In this document: positions 1 through 10,440 of the stretch, piece by piece
Layout: every line of letters starts with the position of its first letter
Position numbering within the stretch: position 1 is the stretch's first letter
Source: Eunapius fragilis
Taxonomy: Eukaryota > Porifera > Demospongiae > Spongillida > Spongillidae
Reading direction: 5' to 3'
NCBI GenBank assembly: GCA_963681505.1
Contig: OY811988.1
Location: 2,050,806 to 2,114,805 of the forward strand
DNA length: 64,000 nt
The notes under the pieces: generated by a model
Database searches by the model: none
What the model was told of the DNA's origin: nothing
The model's input: the letters and a program-made list of their open reading frames with translations, nothing else
Position numbers and translations under genes: made by a program

Positions 1-2034
1 CACGAAGCCATCCTTGGTCTGGATTTCGTGGAAGAGCATAATAGTCTGATCGACTGCAATAGAAAGCTCCTGGCTTTTCCACGTGACGGTCCATCTGTGC
101 AGATCCAGTGCCGCCCTAGCTCTCACACTGCAGCTGCCCTCGGGGAGACTGTTGGGCTGTTGACTGCGGAGAAAATTGTGGTGCCGCCAGGCAGTGAAAT
201 GAAGTTGATGGTGAAGCTGACAAGTGGAGCCACCGGGGGTACATGGTTCGTTGAGAGTGATGTTTCCAGTCGGCTCGGAGTGATTGTTGCTAGAGGGTTG
301 GTATGTCCCAACAGAAATGGCCTGGTTCCCGTACGTGTACTTAACCCACGCGATGACGAGGTCGTTCTTATTAAAGGAGTGCATTTGGCAAAGATGGAGC
401 GTATCGACGACGACTGCACTGTCAATGTCTCAGCAATTAGTACGAAGTCTAAATTATCGCAGGAATACCAGACAACCTTGTGGAAGATGGTGTGTGAATC
501 TGGGAACTACACCAGTGACGCTGAAAAGGAGCAGCTGTATGCACTTTTGATGGAATATTCTGATGTGTTCTCTCTCAGCAGCGGTGAACTGGGTCGAACC
601 GCAGTGACGAAGCATCATATCAATACTGGCGATGCTCAGCCAGTCCACCTCCTCCCTCGCCGCATTCCACAGGCTCGCAGGGATGAAGTGAAACGACTCA
701 TTCAAGAAATGCTAGACCAAGGAGCCATTCAGCATTCGGACAGCCCGTGGTCCTCACCTGTGGTCCTCGCAAAGAAGGATGGGTCGACCAGATTTTGTAT
801 CGACTACAGGAAGGTGAATGAAGTCACACGGAAGGATGCGTACCCGTTACCGCGACTGGGCGATACACTGGACACTCTTCTCGGGTCGAAATACTTCTCG
901 ACGCTGGATCTTGCTAGTGGCTACTGGCAGGTGGAAGTTGCTGAGAACGACCAACCCAAGACGGCGTTCACCACACCAGAAGGATTATTCCAATTTCGTG
1001 TAATGCCTTTCGGGCTATGTAACGCACCCGCCACTTTCCAGCGGCTAATGGACCGAGTTCTGAGTGGTCTGAAATGGTCTACCTGCCTTGTGTACTTCGA
1101 CGATATTATGGTAGTAGGGACATCCTTTGCAGACCACCTGTCCAATATTGGTGGCGTTCTTGCATGCCTCCGGGGGGTGTTATCAACAACAGTGGGAAAG
1201 CATCCTTCTAATTGGGAGCAGAATATACGCAGGGTTTGCCTGGCGTATAATTCAAGCGTTCACGCATCGACAGGGTTTAGTCCATTCTTTCTGATGTTTG
1301 GTCGACAGGTGAAGCTTCCAGTTGATCTGATGTATGGTAGCAGCAAAATTGAGGAAGTTCCAGTCCTAGAGTATGTGCAGAGGTTGAAAGAAGACCTACA
1401 AAGTTCTTATCAACTAGTGAGAGACAGATGTGTGACCGTACACAAACGACAGAAGGCTATATATGATGAAAAGGTTCACGGGGCACCCATCAATCAAGGC
1501 GGTCTTGTCTGGTTGCATTCTCCTGCTGTGCCTCGAGGGTTGTCTCGGAAGTTACATTGTCCCTGGAAGGGGCCATTCAAGGTGATAGAGCGGATCGGCA
1601 ACAGCACTCATAAGATCAAGGGAATACGGGGCACAAAAACGCAAATAGTGCATTTTGATAGGCTTAAACCTTGCCCAGTGAAGATCAGGCTGGACCAAGA
1701 AGCCGATAGCACGGTACAGCATGACAGCAAAGATGATGGTGGGGAGGCAGCCCATCAAGTGGAGGAACAACATACAAGCAGAAGATTGCAGCTTCTGGAT
1801 GATGACGATGATTTGGCAGCCCCACCTCCAGAAATTGACCTACCCGAACCTGATCCGGGGATAAGGCACGCAAAAATTCCCGAGCCTGAACCTGATCCGG
1901 GGATAAGGCACGCAGAAATTCCCAAGCCTGTACCGGTGCCAGAGGACCACAGCAGAATGGTACCGGTTCCAAAGAGGTATCCAAACCGTGTACGGAAACA
2001 GACAGACTTCTATGGGCCTTTCATCGCTCATTAA
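1..2034 (+). pseudogene. Ty3/gypsy pol, internally deleted (protease end - RT - integrase C-terminus)
   Basis: The frame is open from base 1, so the 5' end lies outside the window. It starts in the end of the aspartic protease (ILGLDF). Reverse transcriptase follows, with fingers/palm motifs WSSPVVLAKKDGS, RFCIDYRKVN, STLDLASGYWQ, FGLCNAPATFQRLM and the catalytic YFDD at about bases 1098-1109. About 60 bases after YFDD (near base 1175) the protein jumps directly to the integrase C-terminal region (NSSVHASTGFSPFFLMFGR, then a GPF-type segment WKGPFKVIERIG). The RT thumb, RNase H, integrase HHCC finger and DDE core are missing, yet the frame is intact. The tail carries two repeats of PDPGIRHA. 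It cannot be an autonomous polymerase. The in-frame junction could be chance or selection on a Gag-Pol-like fusion. Confidence 0.93.
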
Positions 2035-2190
2035 TTGAAAAGGAGGGAGCAGTACGCGCTTGCGCATTGAATCCATGGAATCAGGTGACAGACTGCTTGT
2101 GCATATATAGTCTATATTTTCTTCAGTGTTAGTCAGTTCTATACTTGTAAACCTGCTGCTATTAAGTTGCTGCTATTAAGTTGCTGCCAC
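2035..2190 (+). repeat. Probable polypurine tract and 3' LTR remnant of the first gypsy element
   Basis: Immediately after the pol stop is a purine run (GAAAAGGAGGGAGCAG, 2037-2052), the usual polypurine tract position before a 3' LTR. The roughly 130 bases that follow contain a TATATA stretch at about 2105 and a short tandem GCTGCTATTAAGTT. The LTR boundary is not identifiable because no 5' copy is in the window. Confidence 0.4.
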
Positions 2191-2194
2191 GCTA

Positions 2195-2640
2195 TCTCGT
2201 CACACATCTATGCATACAATACATCAGTCCATGAGACTACCTCATTTACACCTTTTGAGGTGATGTTTGGCCGTAAAGCTGTACTGCCAATAGATGTTGA
2301 AATGGACATTGCCAGTCCATACATCAATGATGAAGCTGAACCATTGGGGTCAGTGATTGAATGATTTAGTGAACAGCGTCTTTAAACCCTCATCATGGTC
2401 AAAGAGTGCATTCATCGAGCAAAAAAGAAACAAAAATTTGCATATGATAGAAAGCACGCACTATCCAATTCTTATGTAATAGGTGACCTAGTATTATAAA
2501 AGGAAGAAAAGAGCTGGAGGAATATTGGGTGCACAGTATGTTGGACCTTACATCATAGCAGAGGTACATGGGAAAGGAACTTACCGCCTACTACTAAAAT
2601 AAAGGGTGTATTGTTGAAAGGGTAAGTGGAACACATCTTA
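2195..2640 (+). pseudogene. Ginger1-like/Ty3-type integrase C-terminal fragment with GPY/F motif
   Basis: The first part reads AYNTSVHETTSFTPFEVMFG then RKAVLPIDVE, the conserved end of a retroviral-type integrase core. It is closed by a stop at 2362. In shifted frames up to about 2600 the text continues with KKQKFAYDRKHAL-like and GAQYVGPYIIAEVHGKGTYR, a GPY/F module. Several stops and frameshifts make it a pseudogene. The OTU domain downstream on the same strand fits the architecture I recall for Ginger1 DNA transposons, whose integrase-like transposase carries a GPY/F domain and can be joined to an OTU peptidase. A gypsy integrase fragment is the alternative. Confidence 0.7.
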
Positions 2641-2654
2641 AGCCTTACATAGCT

Positions 2655-3145
2655 GTGCAGAGTGGTGGCGAAAAGGATGCTAAAAAAAGGAGAAATGATC
2701 GTGCAAAAGCCTCTGTTGAATTGGAATGTGAAGCGCTTGAATTTGGCAAACTCAATTGTTCTAGTATATGGGAGCAGTTGAATTCTTCAAATCTTCGATT
2801 TTGGAGAACTGGTGCAAAGGAACTTCACTATGAAGCTAAGGAGGATGATGAAACATTAGATGTAAGTGAAATGGTTGTGTGCATATTTAATGCATATATT
2901 CTTTATTCAAGGATTTATTACAAGATTTAAAGCTAAAGGAAGGGGAATTCGCACTTAGCAAGGACACCACAGTGTCATTATGGACAGAATACAGAACATG
3001 GTTTGGTGGAATACAGCTGCAAGAAGTATCTGGAGGTGACTTTGTAATCGTAAGCGATGATTTGTATGATGAATTTGAGACATTTAAGAAGAAGGTGTAT
3101 TCCTGTGTGGACAGAGCATTCAGCATTGTCAAAGCAGTAGAGTAA
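2655..3145 (+). CDS. Two-exon linker ORF between integrase and OTU modules (Ginger1-like element)
   Basis: An open frame at 2655-2861 is followed by a GTAAGT...TTCAAG intron of 50 bases (2862-2911) and a second exon, 2912-3145, ending TAA. Joined, the frame reads DDETLD then DLLQDLKLKEGEF. It contains SLWTEYRTWFGGI and VIVSDDLYDEFETFKKKVYS, giving an acidic, mostly helical protein of unknown function. It lies between the integrase tail and the OTU domain on the same strand, so it is probably the linker of one transposon polyprotein. The frame upstream runs into the decayed integrase, so the whole is likely inactive. I do not recognise a named domain. Confidence 0.45.
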
Positions 3146-3258
3146 ATTGATGTGGTGGGGTAAATCTGAAGCCAATGCATTTATTGGGAAGCGTATGCTA
3201 TCTAATGTCTTCAGCACAGCTTGATTCATTGTGCCAGTGGGTGTATGGTAAATGAAGC

Positions 3259-3872
3259 TTGTTCTCTTGCAAAGATGAATTTAGCTTGAACAGAATTGTG
3301 GAAAGTGAAGATCAAACTTCAAAACACCCAGACGCTATGGTAGAGGAAATTGCCAAAGATGGTCCAAATACTATCTCATACTTGCTAGCATGTGATGAGT
3401 GGCAAAAAAATCAATTGCTTGGCACGATATTTGTAAGGAGGAGTATTACTCACATTCTTCAACCTATAGAATTTAGCATTTCTTACCAGCCTGCCCTAAC
3501 GTTAAGAATTCGAGGAGATGGTAGCTGCTTTTTTAGAGCTTTGGCATTTGTAATAACTGGCTCCCAAGATCAAGAACTCAAAGCTATCATAACAACATAC
3601 ATGCTGGAATTTTATCATGCTACCTTAATGCTCATGAAACTATGGATGAATATCTAGCAAGGACAGACATGCACAGTTCATCTGTCTGGGCTACAGAAGT
3701 AGAAATGTTTGCAGTGTCCAATATGTTACAGACACCTATATTGGTGTTTTGTAAATCTGGACATACATACAAGTGGCTGCAGTTTTTGCCACATCCCTGT
3801 GAAGACAGCAGTGTTGTATGTGCAGTGCATTCCAACGAAGCTATTTATAATTTGGTCACCATGCCTGTATGA
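3259..3872 (+). pseudogene. OTU-family cysteine protease domain, frameshifted
   Basis: The frame 3259-3657 contains RIRGDGSCFFRALAFVITGS, the OTU active-site block (Asp-Gly-x-Cys). Around 3630-3650 the frame changes. The second frame (3642-3872) carries EYLARTDMHSSSVWATEVEM, NMLQTPILVF and WLQFLP, matching the second half of an OTU fold, and ends YNLVTMPV. In OTU enzymes the catalytic His sits just before the Tyr-Asn of this last strand (HYN). Here the position reads IYN, so the His appears lost. OTU enzymes are deubiquitinase-like cysteine proteases. Here it is probably a transposon-borne copy. The frameshift plus the missing His argue for a dead copy. Confidence 0.8.
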
Positions 3873-3874
3873 TA

Positions 3875-6117
3875 ACAATTATTTTGCACAACAAATCAAC
3901 ACACTGAAGCGTTCGATACTATTTATAACGAATGTAGAAACGTTCATTTCTACCAGTAATTAATTACAATGTTACTTAATGACCGTGTAAGAAAATTGTT
4001 TATGCCTGGACGAATGAAATGAGTTGCACCTAGATGCAGAAGCATGCATTCTTATCTCAGTTAAAAAGCCGATTTTTTTTTTTCAAAATGATAGCCACAA
4101 ACCTACATATGCAATTGAGACATAAAAATAGCTGTACTCACCGGGTCTATAACCGCGACAACTTACATCTAGCATAGATGGTTAACTTTAGGCAGCCGTA
4201 GAGCGGTACTGCTACCTAATTATAAATAGCGTGTTTGTATGCCGTATCACAGTGCAGCTCCATATGGTACATATACTTGCAAAAAATCGATTAACTACAT
4301 CACGCCACTGTATTCGACATCCTATATAGCTAACGGTCCTTTCTCACTATCCGGTACACTTTTGGCAAGGCCGGTACACTTTTCGCATCCAAAATTGTAC
4401 TGGGCGGTAGAATTTTCTCCTGGTACAATTTTTGCGTGACAGGACCTGTTGTGGAAATTGTAAAAACAATGAGTGTTCTCCCCTCTACTATCTGTCTTCG
4501 TATGTCTAGCTCTTTCTGTCTTTCGATCTCTCACACCCACTCACCCCCTCCCACCCTCTCAAAAGTGTACAGGATCCTGCAGAGTATCTTGTTGCCATGG
4601 TAAATAATAATAACGTGTCTAGCACAGTCTAATCTAAACTGAACTATTTCTGATTCGGAAGAACTATCATTGAAAAGCTTGAATCTATGTTTTTTGGTGT
4701 ATTTCTTTGATTTGTAGGATGCTTGCTAAGGAATGACATTTTTTTGTCAAAAATATTAAATTGTACACAGATATGCATTATTTACCAATGAAAGGAACAA
4801 ATCAGAATAGTCAGTTTAGTTCAGACATTGTTGTCTGAAGTACATTCTACTACACCTCATTAATGTATGGTGCAAAGGGAGATATTTCTTGTCTTCCAAT
4901 GGGATTTTGCTTTGGCAAAGACAACATTGCAAGAAATAGGAACATGGATAAATGTTGCTAGTAACAGTCAACTACCTTCATCATGCAACATGTGCTGCTC
5001 TTTAGGAGTAGTGTGCACCTTATTGCTTGTGTGCATTCATATGTATATCCCATCTTGTCATAGTCATCACAGGCATACACTAACATATAAGACAGCTGAT
5101 ATTTTAAAGTATGCATGGTGTTAGGAAGAAGCATTGATGTACATGTAATGACACAGTTCTTGTCACAAGATAAATACCAGAGAAAGCTAGCGAGCAGCAG
5201 TACCCTCTACACATCTGCCTCTTTGCCACCAAAATGGCTTATGATACTGTGAACAGAAAATTGCTCCTGAAGTGTGTTAGTGACACTCATACAAAAACTA
5301 CATGAAAGCATATGAACAATGTTAGCTCCAATGGCTTTCCCACAATGTTGCAAGACTATCAACTAAGGCAGCACATATATAGAGCTGGAGGGGTAGCAAT
5401 GTAATGATCCAAGATTATAGTGTTTCGTACACATTACCATAAACCATACAACCAACATGAATTATTATCTCACTTTTCATCCTTCCATTGTGTTCTGTCC
5501 CACTGAACAAGGAAATAAATATGCATATTAAAAGCATGCATTTTCAGTAACGTAAAACTCCACAACTCAAGCCTTTCTCAACACACCAGGTTTGCTGTTC
5601 ACCAAGCTGTAGTTCTGTCAATACTAATGTATGTAGCACAGACATGAACAACAGATACATGCCACCTAAGTACCTGGAATGTTTCCATATGGAATCACTA
5701 TCAGGACATGGGTTTTGAACCGGTAAACATACTCCTCGTGTCAAAGAAAATTGTAATGTTATCTCATACAAACAATGCAGACATATGGCTTGGGAACTTG
5801 TGGTACATGCCTGGTGATAGACTGCTAAAGAAAGTATTGCTTAACCACTGAACTGAGTCATCAAAGAATAGGTAGAGAAAGGATAACATATCTTCAAAAG
5901 ACATGGCACTTATTTATCATGAAATGAAGTGTGGATTGTATTACCTTGGAATATTCATTATTATTATTAGCATGAATATACAGTAACAAGTTACACTGAT
6001 TAAATATTACTAAATGCAAATAATTTTGATTGTGATTTCATTTCGTTCACACAATTGAGTCTCATTAACTCCATAAATATACCTCTCTCTTTAGCTGTTA
6101 GCTCAAGAAATTTAAAC
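3875..6117. other. No supported gene; one degenerate repeat
   Basis: No convincing coding exon was found. A T-run sits at 4071-4083. The stretch 5540-5900 is similar to the reverse complement of about 57780-57960 (shared CTCGTGCCAAAG-like, TGCCTGGTGATA and CCACTGAACTGAGTCAT segments). It is therefore a decayed dispersed repeat, possibly related to the zinc-binding pseudogene there. A loose repeat of CCGGTACACTTTT occurs at 4351-4385. Confidence 0.5.
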
Positions 6118-6136
6118 ATGTGTAGGATCTAGAGCA

Positions 6137-6171
<35 letters not shown>

Positions 6172-6299
6172 CTATTCCTAAATGCTTCACAATTCATAAC
6201 CAGGGACACTGAAATCAAAATTTTACCAACTGCAAAACTATTGTATTGGTCATAACAAGGGTCTTCACCACCCCTGGCCTATATATTTGCAGCTACCAA
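6118..6299 (+). repeat. Intergenic repeat R1, copy a, left part (split by an insertion)
   Basis: Begins TGTAGGATCTAGAGCATTTAA, contains an (AT)n run at 6141-6168, then AGCTATTCCTAAATGCTTCAC and ATATTTGCAGCTACCAA. The same text occurs at 9058-9200 and 19331-19500. The repeat resumes at 7451 after a 1151-base insertion. Confidence 0.85.
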
Positions 6300-7450
6300 C
6301 CCGAAGGGTAAACATTGTGATGAATCGCACGGTAACGCGCTTAATCGCATAGACTAGTGATTTAGCGCTACAATTATTATTTCGTCACGTTAATACGCGC
6401 TATAATTTAGGGTGACGCAGCTTAATCACTATTGATTCATAAACGGTTAAATTCATGGCTGGATGTGTACTGTGGAACACTGCGCGTTCAAATGGCGTAT
6501 GCTTTGGATGGTTATCAGACTCTGAGACTGGCGCATTCTGTGAAGAATACTAGCTGTTTTCAGGGGCCCCTGGGACGCTGTTTGCAAATGAGTGTGGCTT
6601 CGTTAAGTAGGGGAGCATGCATAGCGGTTTAAATTTTGAAAACCATCCGACGGGGTTGTGAGTAAAAGTAAACAGTTTTAGACTGACAGACACAACCTGT
6701 GGCGGACAGTCGTCTTGAGGGGAGGGCGTGTTCAAATGGGCGTGGTTCCATCACGTGAGTAATGTGTAGTGGACTCGTGCAGCCCATCAGAACCTTGGTT
6801 GAACTTGGGATGGCGAGTAGACTCTAAGACTGATATACCCTGTGGTGGACAGTCGTCTTGAGGGGAGGGCGTGTTCAAATGGGCGTGGTTCCATCACGTA
6901 AATCGTGTAGTCGATTAAATTTGAAATTTTACTCGTGCAGCATCAGAACTTTGGTTGGGATGGTGAGTAGACTCTAAGACTGACAAAACCTGTGGTGGAC
7001 AGTCGTCTTCAGGGGAGCGCGTGTTCAAATGGGCGTTGATCCATCACGTGAGTCGTGTGTAGTCGATTAAATTTGAAATTTTACTCGTGCAGCATCAGAA
7101 CTTTGGATGGGATGGTGAGCAGACACTAAGACTGGCACAACCTGTGGAGGACAGTCGTCTTGAAGGGAGGGCGTGTTCAAATGGGTGTGGCAGTGTGTTG
7201 TATTGATTGTTGTACTATTTTGATATTAAAGAAATTATTACTAAACGTAATCGCGTTATGAACAGCGCGATAAATGTCAGCGTGATTAATCGTGGAACGC
7301 GCTGCCAGAGGTCATTCTGACGCGCAACCGCGCGATTAAGCTCTTTTAAGCGCGTTAGCGATGAATAGGACGTTAGTGTAAATCGCGCTTAAACGTTAGC
7401 GCTCGTTGTGCGATTAAGCGCAGTTTAACACGATTATTTTCCCTCTGGGG
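6300..7450. mobile_element. TIR DNA element inserted in R1 with AA target duplication
   Basis: The uninterrupted copies of R1 read CTACCAATGAAAGC. Here that sequence is split as CTACCAA - element - AATGAAAGC, which defines a 2-base AA duplication. Termini are imperfect inverted repeats, CCCGAAGGGTAAACATTGTG at the left and CCCCAGAGGGAAAATAATCG reading in from the right. Subterminal regions at both ends are packed with short motifs of the form CGCGATTAA / TTAATCGCG, typical of transposase-binding arrays. The middle is a roughly 147-base tandem repeat. No transposase is encoded, so it is non-autonomous. The superfamily was not identified. Confidence 0.82.
6683..7192 (+). repeat. Tandem repeat, about 143-151 base unit, four copies
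   Basis: The phrase ACAGTCGTCTTGAGGGGAGG recurs at about 6706, 6849, 6999 and 7151, followed each time by GCGTGTTCAAATGGGCGT and ending in GACTCTAAGACTG. The last copy is partial. It forms the core of the TIR element at 6300-7450. Confidence 0.9.
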
Positions 7451-7918
7451 AATGAAAGCAAGGTGGGGTATATGCACTATCCTAATGTTTAGTATATTGG
7501 GTCAACTGCACTGAACCTATGGTGCCATGGCCTGTATTAGACTAGCTCAGTCCTTAGTAGAAACAAAGCACTTACAGATATGCTCAGATATGATTGATGG
7601 CAGTATCAGCATACATGTAGAGACCACCATCTGATAGGAATAAGCAGTACAACGAACACAGACCTGCACTGGTAGCGCCTCTGCCAACCGCCGTAGCTCA
7701 GGGACCCCAGTGTGTACAAGTTCAGTACTACACACGTGGCATGTAAAATGGTATCATGCAACCGTGCCATGCTACACTGCACATTCCACAAAACTAGCTT
7801 GATGAGTACGTCCACATTTCTCCTGTACTGCTAGTTACATAGGGGTTTTTCTCCTCCCCGGACTCATGTACGTCGTAACTAGTGGTAATGTAATTCATCC
7901 GCAATTAATCTGGGCATG
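7451..7918 (+). repeat. Intergenic repeat R1, copy a, right part
   Basis: Continues R1 after the insertion: AATCCTAATGTTTAGTAT-like text, CAACTGCACTGAACC, GGTGCCATGG, GATGGCAGTATCAGCATACA, CTGATAGGAATAAGCAGTAC and a terminal TCTCCTCCCCGGACTCATG. The same order is found at 19500-19930, with partial copies at 9200-9370, 14435-14515 and 17195-17330. It abuts the 3' side of the lectin pseudogene and is part of the duplicated lectin unit. Confidence 0.85.
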
Positions 7919-8008
7919 AGATGCTTCAAACGTACGTGTACATCAATGAGAGCATGGCTCCGCGGCATTATCAAACCGCTACCAGCCCAAGTTCTGTGAG
8001 CGGGATAA

Positions 8009-8517
8009 CTAATGATATGTACCAGAATTCCAAACGGGTCTGTTGTTGCTATCGTAGACGACGATGTTGCGATCGTTTTGCATCACCAACCGGTAGTAAG
8101 GGGGTACCCTTTGTTGAACGTCCCGGTATACCAGTATGCCGCACCGGCAACATTGTACAGGACCAGATTCCCATCCCCCTGCATGACACACCTTCCCGGC
8201 GGAGCTATAGTGCCAGAGTTCCAGAAGGCTGCTCCGCCCACTGTTGGATATCCAACGAGATTTCCGTCGATCTGGTATACGAGCTTCCATAGGCCGTTCT
8301 GGCTGACGATTTCCTGTCCTGCGACTAGAGCCTGCTCGCGACCAAGGGAGTCTGTTTGTCCCTGCCTCGCCACTCTCCCGCTTTGCCTATTAGCCAACAC
8401 GATCGCGACATCCGACTCAGCCCGCTCGGCCACTTGAGCGTTTTGTAACACTGCCGCATGAGGAACAGCGAGGACTGCACTGAGAAAGCAGCCTGCCAAG
8501 AATAGGAGAGACTTCAT
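8009..8517 (-). pseudogene. Secreted bulb-type (D-mannose-binding) lectin, copy 1, 1-base frameshift
   Basis: The ATG at 8517 opens a signal peptide (KSLLFLAGCFLSAVLA), a propeptide and a B-lectin domain. Two sugar-binding QxDxNxVxY motifs are in frame (QIDGNLVGY, QGDGNLVLY). After YTGTFNKG the frame is lost: one G is missing from a G-run near 8103, where copy 2 reads KGVPPFYR. In the other frame the missing end (QNDRNIVVY, then NNRPVWNSGTYH and a stop at 8009) is intact. It is either a recent pseudogene or a homopolymer sequencing error. As read, the product stops at 8083, 144 residues long, and lacks the third motif. No intron is visible. Confidence 0.9.
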
Positions 8518-8612
8518 GCTAGACTAGCACAACTCGTCCAAAAAGTGCGACGAACGGATATACAAGAGTTTAGGAGGTTCAGTGATCTCAATGTCCTGTA
8601 TTCATAGTTGTT
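8518..8612 (-). promoter_or_regulatory. Conserved upstream region of lectin copy 1
   Basis: The block GATCTCAATGTCC...TATACAAGAGTTTA (plus-strand text about 8560-8603) is nearly identical upstream of lectin copy 2 (18540-18585). Read on the minus strand it gives CTCTTGTATA, a plausible TATA element about 50 bases before the ATG. Conservation across the two copies is seen; promoter function is inferred. Confidence 0.4.
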
Positions 8613-8712
8613 AGAACACTAATTATCACGAACAAGAGCTTAATAAAATCAACTATAGAGCGGTAACGCGTGACGTCACAAGGTGGAGGGTGTGGCACAA
8701 AGTGTGGCAGCG

Positions 8713-8935
8713 AATCCAAAGATAGTCCGTTCTTGCTCAGCTATCGGCTGTACTAATCGGGATACTAAGGATAACAGAGAGAAGAAACAACGACTCTATA
8801 GGACTCCTTTAAAACCTGAAAAAAAGAAGTTGTGGCTCACGTCGGCGGGACTTTGACCCACCTCCCGATTCGACCATCTGCAGTGTTCATTTCGTAGGGG
8901 GTTGAGTGGTTTATGAAAAAGATTTGTGTTCTAGA
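8713..8935 (+). pseudogene. THAP zinc-finger fragment, frameshifted
   Basis: The frame from 8713 reads RSCSAIGCTNRDTKDN, then RLYRTPLKPEKKKLWLTSAG, stopping at 8854. This is the start of a C2CH THAP domain: C-x4-C, a basic loop, P, then W. A one-base shift restores DSTICSVHFVGG, the CxxH half of the domain. No start codon lies directly upstream. THAP domains are DNA-binding modules found in host factors and in P-element-like and other transposases. This is a relic. Confidence 0.65.
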
Positions 8936-9057
8936 AACTCATTCTGCAATTTGTTATGGTTTTTTGTCAAACAATATAGCTAGGGGCAAAACTGAAGTGA
9001 TGATAAAGATTCACCATCGTACGTCCCTTAGCATCTTTAGGTTTACAACAGATGAGG

Positions 9058-9370
9058 CTAAATGCTTCACATTTCATGACCAGTGACACTGAAATCAAAA
9101 AATTTCTAACTGCAAAAACTATTATATTGGTCGTAACAAGGGTCTTCCTATAGGCACAATACTATAAACCTGCCCTGGTCTATATATTTGCAGCTACCAA
9201 TGAAAGCGGTACGTGTATATGCATACGCACAATCCTAATGGTTAGTTTTATTGGGTTACCTGCACTGAACCGATGGTGCCATGGCATGTATTAGACTATC
9301 TCAGTCGTCAGCAGAAACAAAGCATCCATAGATAAGCTCAGATAGGATATGTACAAGTAGGAGGTCCAAT
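9058..9370 (+). repeat. Intergenic repeat R1, copy b
   Basis: Matches 6175-6299 plus 7451-7570 without the inserted element. CTACCAATGAAAGCGG at about 9196 gives the empty site used to define that insertion. It lies 540 bases upstream of lectin copy 1. Confidence 0.85.
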
Positions 9371-10119
9371 GGCTCATCATCCGTTCATACAATTCAACAA
9401 AACAATGAACATAAAACAACAGGATTTTTGTGCAATAGTATCCTCTAACATCAACACAAGCATGCGATACATGCACACCTACATCCCGGTGCATACACAC
9501 GGTTCAATAACTACTCATGCATCATGTGCGCAACTCATATCCATACATACGCGGTCATCCTGTTTTTTTTTTTTTTCCACAATGAATTTCAAAAATGTAA
9601 TACATGACTAGTTAACACTCAGCTTGGTTTCCCAGGCCGGGTGTCCAGTCCTTTACTTGTGGCGCGCCTCCTTGTGATATGGGTGCCCAGTCCACCACAA
9701 AAACATAAAACAGGTTGCACAACTTAGTCCATGTAATTGGGGAGCCTCCATCATTAATGTCCATCACTAGCTTTCCTCCATTTTCTTCTAGAGCCACGAA
9801 GACAAAGATTACTGTAGTTGCTTATGTATGATCAAATACGCATGGTTGAATAGATTTATGACTAAGTGACACTGTCAATAAACCGGCCTAATGTTCGTGC
9901 ATAGGTGATCTGCGAGCGATCAACGCAAGTAATAAGTTATTAATAATCGAACATCGATTAATAATCGAACTGGATCAGCTTCAAAAACGTTCTAGATCTT
10001 GTAAATAAAAAAGCGGGGGATCCGCTGCCGCATAATCGTAGTCCCTCGTATATGTGTTCTGACAACGAGAGGATATGAACAGACAATTTGCACGTCTGCG
10101 ATATGAATCAACGATGACT
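9371..10119. other. No gene seen
   Basis: Noncoding. A T-run sits at 9562-9576. A short direct repeat of TTAATAATCGAAC occurs at about 9943-9970. A CCCAGGCC...GCCCAGTCC stretch at 9630-9700 reads like a transposon edge but no partner end was found. Confidence 0.5.
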
Positions 10120-10440
10120 TAGCTTTTTACCTCTAGTCGTATAAACTTCAATAGAGCTCTTTCATGGTCACATGGGCTTTAATTGCGTTAATTGCTTTAT
10201 AGTCCGCCATATTGGTGCTCGGAAATATAGTTTTGGTACTTTTGATACGTTAAGTCGCGCTCGAGGGTACAAGTATTTTTACAAATGTTAGTCATGTGTT
10301 AGACCACAATAATATATATTTAAACGACACTCTGAAGTAATCCCATACTTCTCCGAGCACCAATATGGCGGACTAATTAGAAGATGAATGCTATTAAGTC
10401 ACGCGATGAAAGAGCTCAATATACAACTTCTAGACTAAGA
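10120..10440. mobile_element. Palindromic MITE
   Basis: A perfect 23-base inverted pair, TAGTCCGCCATATTGGTGCT... at 10200-10222 and its complement at 10353-10375, sits inside a weaker pair built on GAGCTCTTTCAT (about 10155 and 10412). The outermost arms read CTAGTCGTATAAACTTC / CTAGAAGTTGTATATTG. No ORF inside. Structure and size fit a fold-back MITE. Confidence 0.75.

Noticed and set aside
7547..7815. Minus-strand ORFs over R1
   Set aside because: R1 copies differ by indels that break these frames, so the repeat is not coding.
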